Below, piece by piece: positions 44,167 through 54,534 of a DNA stretch of 64,000 nt (its first letter is position 1; each line of letters opens with the position of its first letter). The notes beneath the pieces were generated by a model, which was given only the letters and a program-made list of their open reading frames with translations, did no database searches and was not told the origin of the DNA. The DNA is from Aegilops tauschii subsp. strangulata (Eukaryota > Streptophyta > Magnoliopsida > Poales > Poaceae): the NCBI RefSeq assembly GCF_002575655.3, contig NC_053037.3, positions 449,779,793 through 449,843,792 of the forward strand, written 5' to 3'. The position numbers and the translations under genes are program-made.

Positions 44167-44575
44167 CCGAAAAGTCCTCCTCTTAGCTCGAGCTAATGTG
44201 AACTTGGTGAAAGGTAAAATTTTAACAAATAGGTAAAAGAAATAAGAAAAAAAACAAGTGATTTTTTGGCAGCAAACATTGGTGTGTTTGACACATGAAT
44301 GCAAATTTTCACGGTAAAATCGCATTTGTGGAAGTGTGGACAAAAGAAATTAATGCTCCAAAATGCTTCCAAAACAATCTTTTTGGAAAATTGATTTTGA
44401 CGCTTTTTTTGCCCATACCTTCAAGAATTTTATTTCGCCACAAAATTTTGCACGTATGTGAATCACACATCAATGTTTGTTCACAAAAAACCCAGATTTT
44501 TTTATTTTTTATATTTGTTTGGATTTTACAGTTCACCCGAGCTCACGTGAGCTCGAGCTAAGAAACCCCGCGTCC
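44167..44575. mobile_element. Mutator-like MITE with long inverted repeats and 9-bp TSD
   Basis: ATAGAAACA is duplicated at 44158-44166 and 44576-44584; 9 bp is diagnostic for the Mutator superfamily. The 409-bp element is almost entirely two inverted arms of about 190 bp: the left has CTTAGCTCGAGCTAATGTGAAC and GCAAACATTGGTGTGTTTGAC, the right has their inverses (GAGCTCGAGCTAAG; CACATCAATGTTTGTTC). The outermost 15 bases of the two arms match poorly. No ORF. Confidence 0.85.
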
Positions 44576-44645
44576 ATAGAAACATCCACTTTTAAGGCGG
44601 GCATAAATTTCGTTTTGGTATATATGGAAGTTCTACGTGGATCTT

Positions 44646-44661
44646 TTTTTTTTTGCGGGAG
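44646..44661 (-). mobile_element. Ultra-short LINE-tail-like insertion, 16 bp, ~16-bp TSD
   Basis: GTTCTACGTGGATCTT is present at 44630-44645 and again at 44662-44677. Between them is only a T-run followed by GCGGGAG, which reads CTCCCGCAAAA on the minus strand, the same tail as full LINE copies. Confidence 0.75.
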
Positions 44662-44679
44662 GTTCTACGTGGATCTTTG

Positions 44680-46425
44680 GTAGTATAAAAAAGCAAGAAA
44701 AATAAATTCATTAGCATCTCCTTCATTTTCTAATAATTTTCCAATTTATACGCTCCGAGTATTTACACGTCGAATCTACGCTTGTTCAATGTACGCCGCG
44801 TGGTGAACGCCGGCATATGGTGGTATTGGTAACACTATGAACAGCAATAATGCGTGATATTTCACGACCGCCAACACATGTGATGGCTTGGCCATGCATC
44901 TCCCTGGATATGCACGAGCACACCGACCGAACTGGTGTCCCAGCATCCTCCACGTCGACCACACAGCCTGAAGAACATAATTCCCACAAGCATGGCATTT
45001 CCCATCCCATCCAAGCCAAGTGGACGACCAGTTCCCCAAAGCTTTCCTGTCTCGAAAATGACCGGATCGACAACAGCCCAGCGACAGCGGGCGGTAGAAC
45101 ACGGCCAGCCATAAAGCATACGTCGCGAAGCATGTGGGCGAGCAAGCAAAACCTGCTGCGGTGGATATGGATCGTGGCTGCAGAGACGCAGCACAGGATC
45201 GTGCAACTGGTGCGCTCGAGTGGTGCATTGGCATTGCCTTATTGAGCCTGCCGGGGACGTGTGGTCCAGGCGCCACACAGCAGAGAGCAGAGGGCTTCAA
45301 CTGCAAAGGTCGCTCTCTCCCCGTCCCGCTTCCGGCCCGTGGGCCCTCCACCTACGCGGCCTGACACTCCACAGCGCGCTGCATTATTTCTTTCTTTTTA
45401 TTTTCCCTCTCCGCACCGCAGCCCATCTCCGCCCGGCGCTCTGGTTGGCTGGAGACTACAGGAGGAGCCCACACGGCAGCGAGCGCGCGCTGCGGGTGCG
45501 CTCCCGAGGGTAAGCCGTGGCGGGCGGTGAGGAAAGGTTTCCCGGGATTTTTATTGTATATATCACGTCAGCGTCGGGCCCCCGGCTGACGCAGGCCCAC
45601 CCAGTAATCGCGCGCCACGTCGTGGATGCAATCGCGGCGCGGGCCCCCTACGTAGTTCTGTCTCAGTTGTTTGCGCTTTCTCATTAACCCTTCCTCGTGG
45701 ACCGCACCCCTTCTCCCGCTGCCGCCCGCGAAACGCTACGTTCACCCATGCACGCAATACTAATCCGGCCCTTGAAGTAATGGAAACACATACCGTCATT
45801 TCATCTTCATATTTTTCTCCTTTTCTTCTCCCAGGAATTACATCATTCTTTGCTTTGCAAGTGAACTATGGCATGTACTTCTGTCCAAAAGTTATAACAT
45901 GAGCAAGTGGAGCTGGCTCAAGCTCAACAACCCATCCCACTTCTCGTGAACATTATATAGCTCCACTGCAACAAAATGGGTTGTTGATTCAATCCACTCG
46001 CATCCTATTCTTATAAGCATTAGCATGATCATATATAATCTTAAAAGTGATGTCAAGAGCTATAGAGGTGCTCTGTGACGATCGTGTGGATAAACAGTAT
46101 GAAGTTTAGTCAACCGTTGAGGGTGACCACTTTAATTAAACTAGCTTCCATCCTTGCGAATTTGTTTTTTGAGTAGATCTAAATCACGCAGAAGAATCAT
46201 ACCATGTGGCACCCCTATAATATTTTTTGAGTAATTCTTGTTTTTACATTTCACATCTTCCTAAAGTAGCAACAAATTATTCTTTAAATAGTTTGTTTGT
46301 GTATAAGAAAGTTTAAATTCAGCTTCATCGAATATATATTGTTCTATATTCCAGTTGCGACAAGTTACTCGTACTTATTTTTCTACACTCCCTTGAGTTG
46401 AGAATTTTTTGACTAAATAAATTAT
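44680..46425. other. Low-copy-looking intergenic DNA upstream of the VQ gene
   Basis: The block 44760-45780 is GC-rich and lacks transposon termini; ORFs on both strands overlap and none shows recognisable protein motifs. The block 45780-46425 is AT-rich. Possible host flanking or distal promoter DNA. Confidence 0.35.
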
Positions 46426-46429
46426 AAAA

Positions 46430-46512
46430 AGCAACTACCTTTTCTTGTTCTTTGTAATGATTATGAAAAGCAACTAGTTTTTCTTGTTCTTTGTAGTTGA
46501 AAAAGGCAACTT
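46430..46512. repeat. ~50-bp tandem duplication (AAAAGCAACTA...TTCTTGTTCTTTGTA)
   Basis: Two and a half imperfect copies share AAAAGCAACTA and TTTCTTGTTCTTTGTA. Confidence 0.75.
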
Positions 46513-46952
46513 GCTAGTATTCCCCACACTGCAAAATGTAGGACATGGTTTGGCTGTCCAATTTTGTACTTTGGCCATAAAATTTGCGCACATTACTTTT
46601 TTGCCCAGTTTTAAAAAGTCAGAATCAGAAGAAAGTGATTTTTGACATAATCAAATGATATCAAGTCCATATAATACAAGCCACGGGTCTAGTAGTTCGG
46701 TAGTGTGTGCTTGTAAAAAGACCTTGAGTTTCTTTAAATGATATCGGAGAGGGCAGCCTCTCTTTTGCTAAAAAATATATACTCTCCCTAATATAAGCCA
46801 CGCACCGCTTAACTAATTGTGGGTTAAACCATGAAATTTGAGAAAACACAATACGGCATACAGATTTAACCGGAAGAAATACAATTCAGTGTTTCTATGC
46901 ATAAATATGGTCCAAAAGTTTTCAAACCAAAACACCATACATGTACATAATA

Positions 46953-47113
46953 CTCCCTCCGTTCCGAAATATAAGTCTTTTTAGACATTTCAAATAGACT
47001 ACAACATACGGATGTATGTAGACATATTTTAGAGTGTAGATTCACTCATTTTGCTCCGTATGTAGTCACCTATTGAAATCTCTAGAAAGACTTATATTTG
47101 GGAACGGAGGGAG
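46953..47113. mobile_element. Stowaway MITE, Thalos-like, 161 bp
   Basis: Termini CTCCCTCCGTTCCGAAATAT and its inverse ending GGAACGGAGGGAG, flanked by TA (46951-46952, 47114-47115). The interior GAGTGTAGATTCACTCATTT is typical of Triticeae Stowaways. It lies about 440 bp upstream of the VQ start codon. Confidence 0.95.
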
Positions 47114-47417
47114 TATATTGTAGTATATACATGTAAAAATATATAGTATATGTATATAATCGTTGTGGCCGTAGCTGATTATCCCCTTTCTCTCTAGGTC
47201 ACATGCGTAGGCAGCGCGCGCCTCCTGTAATAATCCTCCAATGCGAGCGCCCGCCCGGTCTCCGGGTTGTCTCCATCGTCCCGTCCATCCATCCAAAGCA
47301 GGCTAGCGGCTCCTCCCCCGAGTTACTGCTCTACTCCTTCCAGGACGCCTCGCCAGCTCCCTCCCAACTCCCATCAAGGACCGCGACCACCGCGTGTTGA
47401 GCTAAAAATCCCCCACA

Positions 47418-47492
47418 ATGCCAGTAGCCTTTGTTCGTACATGGCCAGGACCTGCCGCAGCAGAAGCCCTCGCTCTCCTCTCTTCCTTCTGA
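47418..47492 (+). other. Upstream ORF 1 (24 codons) before the VQ gene
   Basis: ATG at 47418 starts MPVAFVRTWPGP and stops at TGA 47490-47492, 62 bases before the VQ start codon. It matters only if the transcript starts upstream of 47418, which the sequence does not settle. Confidence 0.4.
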
Positions 47493-47542
47493 GACGAACC
47501 AGATCGCCTCGCCGCTCCCCTTCCCGCCCGCCCATCCACTAG
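47441..47542 (+). other. Upstream ORF 2 (33 codons, Arg/Ser-rich)
   Basis: ATG at 47441 starts MARTCRSRSPRSPLF and ends at TAG 47540-47542, 12 bases before the VQ start. Overlaps uORF 1 in another frame. It could reduce VQ translation if in the leader. Confidence 0.4.
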
Positions 47543-47554
47543 CGAGCTGAGCTG

Positions 47555-48052
47555 ATGGATCACCGGAAGCAGCAGCAGCAGCGGAGCCCCAGTCCCCGGA
47601 GCGGCGGCAGCTCGGGCAAGCACGGCGGCAAGGGGGGCAGCAAGGCGGGCGGCGGCGGCAGCAAGAAGCCGATCAAGGTGGTGTACATCTCCAACCCCAT
47701 GCGGGTCAAGACCAACGCGGCGGGCTTCCGCGCCCTCGTCCAGGAGCTCACGGGCCGCCATGCCGACCCCTCCAAGTACAATACCGACGACGGCTTCGAC
47801 GACGGCGGCACGGCGCAGGAGCTCAGCCTCAGCCCCGAGGGGAGCGCGGCCGGGTCGACGCCTGACGCGGGCGCCCCCGGCCCCGCCGCCACTGGAGGGC
47901 AGCCGGAGCTCGCCGGGGCGGCGTTCGGCGACGGCGACGGCGACCGCGAGGACGAGGAGGACATCTTCGGATCGCAGCTGCTGGACAACGACTACGCCGT
48001 CTTCTCGCCGCCGCCGCTCCTCTACGACTACCCGCACAGCAACCAGGTGTAG
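47555..48052 (+). CDS. VQ-motif protein (SIB/sigma-factor-binding-like)
   Basis: An intronless 165-aa frame starts at ATG 47555 and ends at TAG 48050-48052. Order: Gln/Ser/Gly-rich N-terminus with a CAG-repeat-encoded Gln run (residues 5-9), a basic segment SKKPIKVVYISNPMRVKT (about 36-53), the VQ motif FRALVQELTGRHA (about 58-70, FxxxVQxLTG intact), a long acidic and Ala/Pro-rich linker, and an aromatic end (YAVFSPPPLLYDYP). In this family the VQ motif contacts the WRKY domain of group I and IIc WRKY factors; members with the KVVYISNP segment resemble the sigma-factor-binding proteins SIB1/SIB2, which act in nucleus and plastid in defence signalling. Small size and lack of introns are normal. 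No disabling change is visible. It is the only convincing intact host gene here. Confidence 0.93.
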   Translation: MDHRKQQQQRSPSPRSGGSSGKHGGKGGSKAGGGGSKKPIKVVYISNPMRVKTNAAGFRALVQELTGRHADPSKYNTDDGFDDGGTAQELSLSPEGSAAGSTPDAGAPGPAATGGQPELAGAAFGDGDGDREDEEDIFGSQLLDNDYAVFSPPPLLYDYPHSNQV

Positions 48053-49554
48053 TGACCAGTCACCCCCGATCCCTCCCGCACGCTAGCTGCATGTTAGCTG
48101 ACGGCCTGACGCGTGTGCCCCCGCTCCTTATTTGCATGTCATTTGAGGATATTCTCTGTATTGCATGTGTGTGCCGCTATGATTTGTGCGTGCGTATGAC
48201 GATCTGCTAGCTCCAATTTAACCCGTCGCATCCCCATGATCGGCCTCATAATTCCCCTATACACATATCTATTTGGGGTCTCCGTGTTGTTCTTTCCCCT
48301 TCTCTTGTGTGGACAAGGCTGTAGTGATGCAATGTGCTACGTAGTGTACATGTGTACATATGCCTAGATGTTTCGACAATTGACCTTTTTACCAGGCCGG
48401 GGTTCGATTATTTCATATTGTTTCTCTGATTTTATGATCACCTAGTCCACCGCTAGTGCTTTCTTTGGCATGCTCAGCTGGCAATTTCTGGGTCACCACC
48501 ACTTGTGGGTGTTACTTTCGGTATGGGGAGCTAGCGTGTGCGTGCAACTGTACTTGATCACGCCTAGGCAATGTGCCATGAAGCAGTATGAACATGTTTC
48601 TGAAATCCTCGCGAGACACGATCACACGAATGAAGCAATTATGAAAATATTAGCGTTTCTTAATTATAGCACATTCCTTTCTTTCCCCTTCATTACGTCT
48701 TGGGCTATCAAAGATAGGAGCGAGTCACAAGAAAACACACAAGTGCTGCATGCCATGCTGCAGTACTACCACAATTCGCTGCATGCTGCTTTTTATCCTT
48801 TTTCACAATTCTTCAGAATCTAGATGTTTAGCATCGTTTGACTAGTTTTTACCCTAGTCCTTTGGTTCTTCTGATCCTATTTGCTTCATTTTATTGATTT
48901 TAGTTGCTACCATGATTCTTCTACATCAACCGAATGGTTGGGCGTTCCATACTTTGCCTTTTGTTCTTTAATTCCTTTCCACTTTGACTTCCTCGACATT
49001 GATTGATATAAAGTACTTTTGTTCCTTGAGCTTTTCTGCTCGATCTGTGGATGTTTTATCTTAATTCTCAGCTGTACAATTCTTTGCTTTTATCTTTTTG
49101 CCATTGCTTGATGCACAAATTCATTATATTACTTGACGTGGGATGTTGCACAATTGCTAGGTGTCATAGACCACAACACGGTTTATCAAAGTAATTAGCA
49201 CAATTGTGTCCACTATATAAATTAAATCTCCTGTAATACAGTATAAGATCAGCAAATTCTTAACTTATTGCTTTTGGGAAATTTGTCAACTTAGCACATT
49301 TTTAATATATAAAAAAATAGTATGACATTCACAAGTGTACCTCGTAATAACTTTAGGCTCATTCCAACTTTCACCTCTTAGAATTAGAACATGCATTGTT
49401 TAAAAATCGATCGGATGACCTTCTAGTAAAACTAAACCAGAAGGTATTAATGTCTCAAAACTAATATCAGCCTTTGATCTGATATTTTGATGGCTTAGAT
49501 TGGACGAGTCTCACTTTTCTATGTAGAATGGTGCTATTAGGGGATCGCATGTGT
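48053..49554. other. VQ gene 3' flank and intergenic DNA
   Basis: The first few hundred bases probably include the 3' UTR; no poly(A) signal can be fixed with confidence. A 117-codon frame at 48470-48823 has no recognisable motif and is probably chance. Confidence 0.4.
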
Positions 49555-49569
49555 ACTTTAAGACATGAT

Positions 49570-49600
49570 TCTTTTTTTGTGGGGAGGGGGGGGGGGGGTC
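49570..49600 (-). mobile_element. Ultra-short LINE-tail-like insertion, 31 bp, 15-bp TSD
   Basis: ACTTTAAGACATGAT (49555-49569) and ACTTTTAGACATGAT (49601-49615) differ at one base and flank a T-run followed by a long G-run, which reads as C-run plus A-tail on the minus strand. Confidence 0.7.
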
Positions 49601-49925
49601 ACTTTTAGACATGATGTAGAAAGCGGTATTGCAAATGCAAACACCAATTCTATGGTGTTATTAGGTCACTAAATACACAATTAACATCCACATATCCTTG
49701 TTTATAAGGCTGGCATGCACTTTAATAAAAACCTTGACCCGTTAATTTGGCCAACAAAATATTTTGTTGACCAAACTGAATGTCAAACTTTTTATTTAAA
49801 TATATGTGGGGCATACAAACTCAAATTGAAGTAGTAACTCTTAGAATTTCAGATATTAAACTTAATTTTGATTCTTTAGATCAGATTGGATGAATAAGAT
49901 TATTTGTGTTGAACCTTAACTAGTA

Positions 49926-50115
49926 ATCCCTCCGTCCATAATATAAGAGGTTTTTGCAAGATATAGCTTGCTAAAACATAGTACTTTCGTAAGTAGTATA
50001 AATTTTAAAATGGATATGTGGCAACCAATATAGACAGGGTGTGTTTTCATAATGCATGTGTATTGTTTGATTGTACCATGATTGTGGTTGCTATATATGT
50101 TAATTATTACCATTA
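49926..50115. mobile_element. One-ended Stowaway-like fragment
   Basis: TCCCTCCGTCCATAATATAAGAG with a TA before it matches a Stowaway terminus, but no matching right end is visible. Right border is a guess. Confidence 0.45.
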
Positions 50116-52499
50116 TCTAGAAAATATCGACTAGCTCAAGTAGTGTTAGCACACAAGCATCTCCATCGAACACAACATATCCTGCCTACTTAGGGCATCT
50201 CCATCGAATCCCCAACATTCCATCCCCAATAGGGTATTGTGATGTCCTAATACCATTTTTCTGATTATTGGGAGGGGGGTTGCTTTTGCAGATCCCCAAT
50301 AACATCATACCCAACACACACACCAGACATGTGCGGCCGACATGTTAGTGGGCCCATTTTTTTAATTCCTTTTTTGCTTTTTCCTTCCCTCACTACTTCC
50401 CGACCTCTCTCTCGTCGACATCTCTCTCTCTCTGGCAAGGAGGTGGCATGAGCGGTGGGGCGTAGCATGGGGTTAGGTAGCACAACGAGCTCATGGCAGG
50501 GTGACGATGGTGCGATGAGTTTGCGGCAGGTCGGCAATGCACGGGCTCGATTCGGTGTGGCGCAAGCGACCCGGGAGGGTGGTGAGAGGGCGGGGCGGTG
50601 GTGATGGATGGGCGTGGGCTGGCGGCGAGGCGAGGTTGGGATAGGGTTGTGGAGGCGAAGTTTGAGGCGGTGGTGGCGAGGTTGTGGTGGGGCCACGTGG
50701 AACTGGGGTGAGGCCCGGGGTAAGTCCATGTAGCCAAAACAATTTGCTTCCACACCGAGCCCCTTCTTTGATCCAACTAGACGATACCCCGCTCGTTGCC
50801 ACAGAATTGGATATATATAGTTTCTAAATATTGTGTTCAACACTAATTCAGCCCTTCCAATTTAGAATGTGAAAGTTTTCTACACATTAAAAAAGAAATC
50901 TTAACATGAAAAAGTTGTGCATGTCATAATTAAATGCAATATAATTTAAAATCCACTTAGAATGCACTAATGCATGTTGCATGGTACACATTCTCTTGTA
51001 CGGATCGGACGGATGCTAGTAGATCAAGCTAGGAAATCTCATGACTACAACAATTTTGATGATGTGAAAGCACGCATGTTAAGATAATTAGAAGTAGTGG
51101 GGATTACCCTTAGGTATATAGGATATAGGATGTGCCCCTTATGTCTAATGAAATACAACTATATTCTTCCATTGCCTTTTTTTGATAATATGAGGCAGTC
51201 AAGCCACTTCTATGGTCTCCATATAACAAACATTAATTTCTTTCTGAAAAGGAAGATAACAATCATTTATTATTGAAAAGGAAGATAAACCCCCGACCTC
51301 TACATCGATTGATGCACATATCCATATATTATTTGTAATTGAAAACAATGTCAAGCTTTGATGTTGAATATATTGTCTTAAGAAAGAAAAACCAAGATCA
51401 TCCACATAGGACATGCCTCGCGACAACATCTCCAAAATCCTACCACAAAAGCATATGACCGTGAACCAAATCACTAGTTGCCGAAAATGGCGCAACACTC
51501 CAAGGCAACGCCTTCAAGATGGAATTGTCACACGAAGATGTTGGCTGGTCCACTCAGATGATGGATCTTGGACTATCACCCTAAAGGAGATCTTCATACC
51601 AACACCTTCAAAAAGGTTAACATAAAGACGTTGACACTACCTAATCAAGCAAAAAGGCTTCATTGGTTCACACCATTGGTTCACACCATGCTAGATCGCT
51701 GTCATCCACCATTCTACTGGCCTAACCAAGGCTTTCATAGGCGGTAGGCGCTAAGCGAGCGTTGCCATTGCCTAATGCAAGGATTGCATAAGCAATGCCT
51801 AAGATCCCTTAGGTGTTTTGTACAAACTAGGCAAGAGGGGCGACTGGTACATTTCCAGATAATATAGGCTCTATCCTTCACGCAACACTAGCCAAATAAG
51901 GCCCATTATGGAACCCTAGCTTGCCAACCCAATCTTAACCATCCATCTACTCCCCCCTCTCTTTCCTTTGCCTGCTCCCTTCCGTGCACGCATCAATGGT
52001 GGCGCTGCAACTCCTCAATGGCCGCACCTCCTCCACAACTACATCTCTGTCCTTGCTTTCGTCCCTGTTTCCCGCCACTGCCTCTCCTTCCCCACCACCG
52101 TTGGTGCCGAAATACCTTGTCGGCCGCCTAATCTGCTGACTAGGGCCAAAGGATGTGTTTGCCTCAGCCCAGTGCCCAGCCAAGCTTAAACATGTGCCTA
52201 CGAGCGCCTATTCTTTTCAAGCGGCGTTCTCACATAGAACTTGCTGACCAAGGGAGTGGCTGTTCATAATTGTTCTGATCACCGAGTAGATATTCTTTAC
52301 GAGGTCTCAAACACTCCATGCTTTCCCCTATTCCTCATTGGACTACTCATGCAATATTGATACCACATGTTTTCTCACAATCCCCGGAAAATTTGAGGTA
52401 GTCCTTCACTTCCCATACGGGAACACTCCTATAAGACCAGGTTGGTGTTGTCAAGGGTAATAGGCATCCCTTTTTGCTCCCCCCTAAGTAACATGTACT
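50116..52499. other. Intergenic DNA, possible DNA-element fragment at 50190-50850
   Basis: GGGCATCTCCATCGAATCCCCAACATTCC near 50193 resembles the outer edge of a common grass DNA transposon, and 50400-50760 is GC-rich as in such elements; no second end was found. The rest (50850-52499) shows a small duplication near 51245-51285 (AAAAGGAAGATAA) and nothing else supported. Confidence 0.3.
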
Positions 52500-52805
52500 C
52501 ATCTCCCAATGTTTGAAAGGAATTGATGATGAGTAGTGCAATCAATTTACCAAATACCATACTTACATATGGTGCCCAAGGAGTCTCTTAGAAGGTGTGA
52601 CATCAACTCTCTCTTGTAAACCTTTGAGATTAATGCGATACATGCATGATTAATCACTAGGTCATATACCTAACAGACTCCCAGAGATAACAATACTACA
52701 CATGGGCCACACAAAGTCATGTTCAAGATGGCGATTGGTTGAGGAAGACAAACAAATAGGAGACCAACTAGGAGTTACAAACTTGCAGTTCAATGCATAG
52801 TCAGA
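52500..52805. repeat. Local duplication, copy A
   Basis: Shares ordered blocks with 54886-55140: TCTCCCAATGTTTGAAAGGAAT, ACCATACTTACATATG, CTACACATGGGCC and CTAGGAGTTACAAACTTGCAG. The copies are separated by 2.4 kb of later insertions. Confidence 0.85.
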
Positions 52806-52811
52806 GAACTA

Positions 52812-52970
52812 CTCCCTCTGTTCCTAAATATAAGTCCTTTTAGAGATTCCAACATGGACTACATACCGAGCAAAATGAGTGAATCTACACTCTAAAACAC
52901 GTATATATACATCGGTATGTAATGCATATTGAAATCTCTAAAAATGACTTGTATTTAGAAACAGAGGGAG
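52812..52970. mobile_element. Stowaway MITE, 159 bp
   Basis: Termini CTCCCTCTGTTCCTAAATAT and its inverse ending GAAACAGAGGGAG, flanked by TA on both sides (52810-52811 and 52971-52972). Interior similar to the copy at 46953 in opposite orientation. Confidence 0.92.
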
Positions 52971-52978
52971 TATATAAC

Positions 52979-53298
52979 TGTTAAGCTTCATGCACTAGCC
53001 AACGCAACCAAAAGTCCAAACTGATGGAAAGGGCTAGGCAATTCACATATACACTTCAACACCCCCTCTCACACATGACGGAAGAAGTCAACACGTGAAT
53101 AGACTCAGAGGTATGGCTCAAGAGGCCTATACATGGACACAGAGAGGGCAACAACAATTTTTGGATAAATTGTGAAAGTCGGGACTTGAACTCTACACCT
53201 TAGGTCCTCATACCATGTTAAGCTTCATGCACTAGCCAATGCAACCAAAAGTATGAACTGGTGGAAAGGGCTAGGCAATTCGCATATACACTTCAACA
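52979..53298 (-). mobile_element. TRIM element with 83-bp LTRs
   Basis: Two 83-bp direct repeats (52979-53061 and 53216-53298) begin TGTTAAGCTTCATGC and end CACTTCAACA, differing at about six sites. On the minus strand a primer site TGGTATGAGGAC follows one LTR and a purine tract GTGTGAGAGGGGG precedes the other. The flanks ATAAC / ATAAT give a 5-bp TSD with one mismatch. Total 320 bp, no coding capacity; it must have moved with enzymes from other elements. Confidence 0.9.
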
Positions 53299-53657
53299 AT
53301 AATAAGGCAAATTCCCTTTGTAGAACACCAAGCCGATCTAGATCGTATGAAGCACTAACCCCAAAGCTTTCTACCAGTTATTGAATGTTTAATTGTCGAA
53401 TCCTCTCTTGTAGAGCTTTTAGATTAATTTGATACATGCATGGTTAGAGTTCTTTTCCCGAGGGAGGACCAGACATGTCCACTAGTAGAAAACAGGGCTT
53501 TGGTCACAGGGCAGTATTCACATTAGTCCCGGTTCAGTCACGAACCAGGACTAATGTGAGCATTGGTCCCGGTTCATGCGGCTAAGGCATTAGTCCCGGT
53601 TCACCTGGGCCCTTTAGTCCCGGTTGGTGCCACGAACCGGGACTAAAGGGTGCGATG

Positions 53658-53742
53658 CCCATTAGTACCGGTTGGTGGCACCAACCGGGACTAAAGGTCT
53701 AACCTTTAGTCCCGGTTGGTGCCACCAACCGGTACTAATGGG
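53658..53742. other. Perfect 41-bp inverted repeat with 3-base loop
   Basis: Arms 53658-53698 and 53702-53742 are exact reverse complements, built from CCCATTAGTACCGGTTGGTG and following bases; the loop is CTA. Each arm also contains a near-palindrome CCGGTTGGTGGCACCAACCGG. A transcript would form a 41-bp duplex. Confidence 0.95.
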
Positions 53743-54162
53743 CTTTGAGGCATTAGTACCGGTTCATGGCACGAACCGGTACTAAAGGTCCCATTTTCAA
53801 ACTCTACCCCCCCGTGGACCGCCTTTTCAGTTTTAGAAAAACAAAAGAAAATGATGGAAATGTCAAAAAAATAAAATAAAATAAGTTTCCCATGTGATAT
53901 GTGGTCTAGTTGTTGGGAAAATTTACAAATATGAATTTCGACTTTATTTGCAAAATCTCTCTCTGGAATTTGTAAAATGGGCATAACTTTTGCATACGAA
54001 CTCGGATTAAAAAGTTTTTTATATGAAAAATCATCTACTCGAATAGTTACATCCGAATTTAACAGGGGGAACCCCGTTAAACATTTTGAAAATCCTCAAA
54101 AACCCAACAGAAAAAAGTTACGGGGCTTTTAAGATCTAGAGTGGAAAAAAATTTAAAAAAAA

Positions 54163-54330
54163 GTGGTCAAATCTGGTCAAACTGTGGTCAAACTAATTAT
54201 TCTAGAATATTAGTGTTACTAAATAATTATTTTAGGTTTTTTGAATTTTGGTCAAATCTGGTCAAACTGTGGTCAAACAGTGGTCAAACTAATTATTCAA
54301 GAAATATTAGTGTTACTAAATAATTATTGT
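54163..54330. repeat. ~85-bp tandem duplication (GGTCAAATCTGGTCAAACTG)
   Basis: Two copies share GGTCAAATCTGGTCAAACTG, TGGTCAAACTAATTATTC and ATTAGTGTTACTAAATAATT; the second has one extra TGGTCAAAC unit. Confidence 0.9.
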
Positions 54331-54467
54331 TTTTTAAAACTATAGTTTCAAACTCAAACAGTGAAATGTGTCACTTCATGCTCAAGCTAAATTCCTGAGG
54401 GTTAATAGGATTGACAACTTACTATTGTCAGGAAAACAACAAGTGCAGACTTGGAAACGAGGGAGAA

Positions 54468-54534
54468 CAGAACCCGGAAGTTAAGCGTGCTCAGGCTGGA
54501 GTAGTGAGAGGATGGGTGACCGTCCGGGAAGTTA
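54468..54534 (+). other. 5S rRNA-like segment inside the CACTA element
   Basis: CAGAAC, GGAAGTTAAGCGTGCT, GAGTAGT and GGATGGGTGACC...GGGAAGT occur in the order and at nearly the spacing of plant 5S rRNA from about position 40 to 105, covering the A-box and C-box of the internal RNA polymerase III promoter. The 5' third and the 3' end of 5S are missing, so this is not a functional 5S gene. Confidence 0.8.

Noticed and set aside
44776..45364. 191-codon minus-strand ORF and 131-codon plus-strand ORF
   Set aside because: Overlapping frames in GC-rich DNA with no recognisable domain, weak start contexts and no promoter evidence.
48470..48823. 117-codon ORF downstream of the VQ gene
   Set aside because: Hydrophobic start suggests a membrane segment, but there is no homology I recognise and no promoter; likely chance.
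50265..50843. 192-codon minus-strand ORF
   Set aside because: Low-complexity Pro/His/Ser-rich translation in a GC-rich patch, probably a DNA transposon fragment.
54468..54534. Functional 5S rRNA gene
   Set aside because: Only the middle part is present and the flanks do not match 5S spacers or the 5' end.
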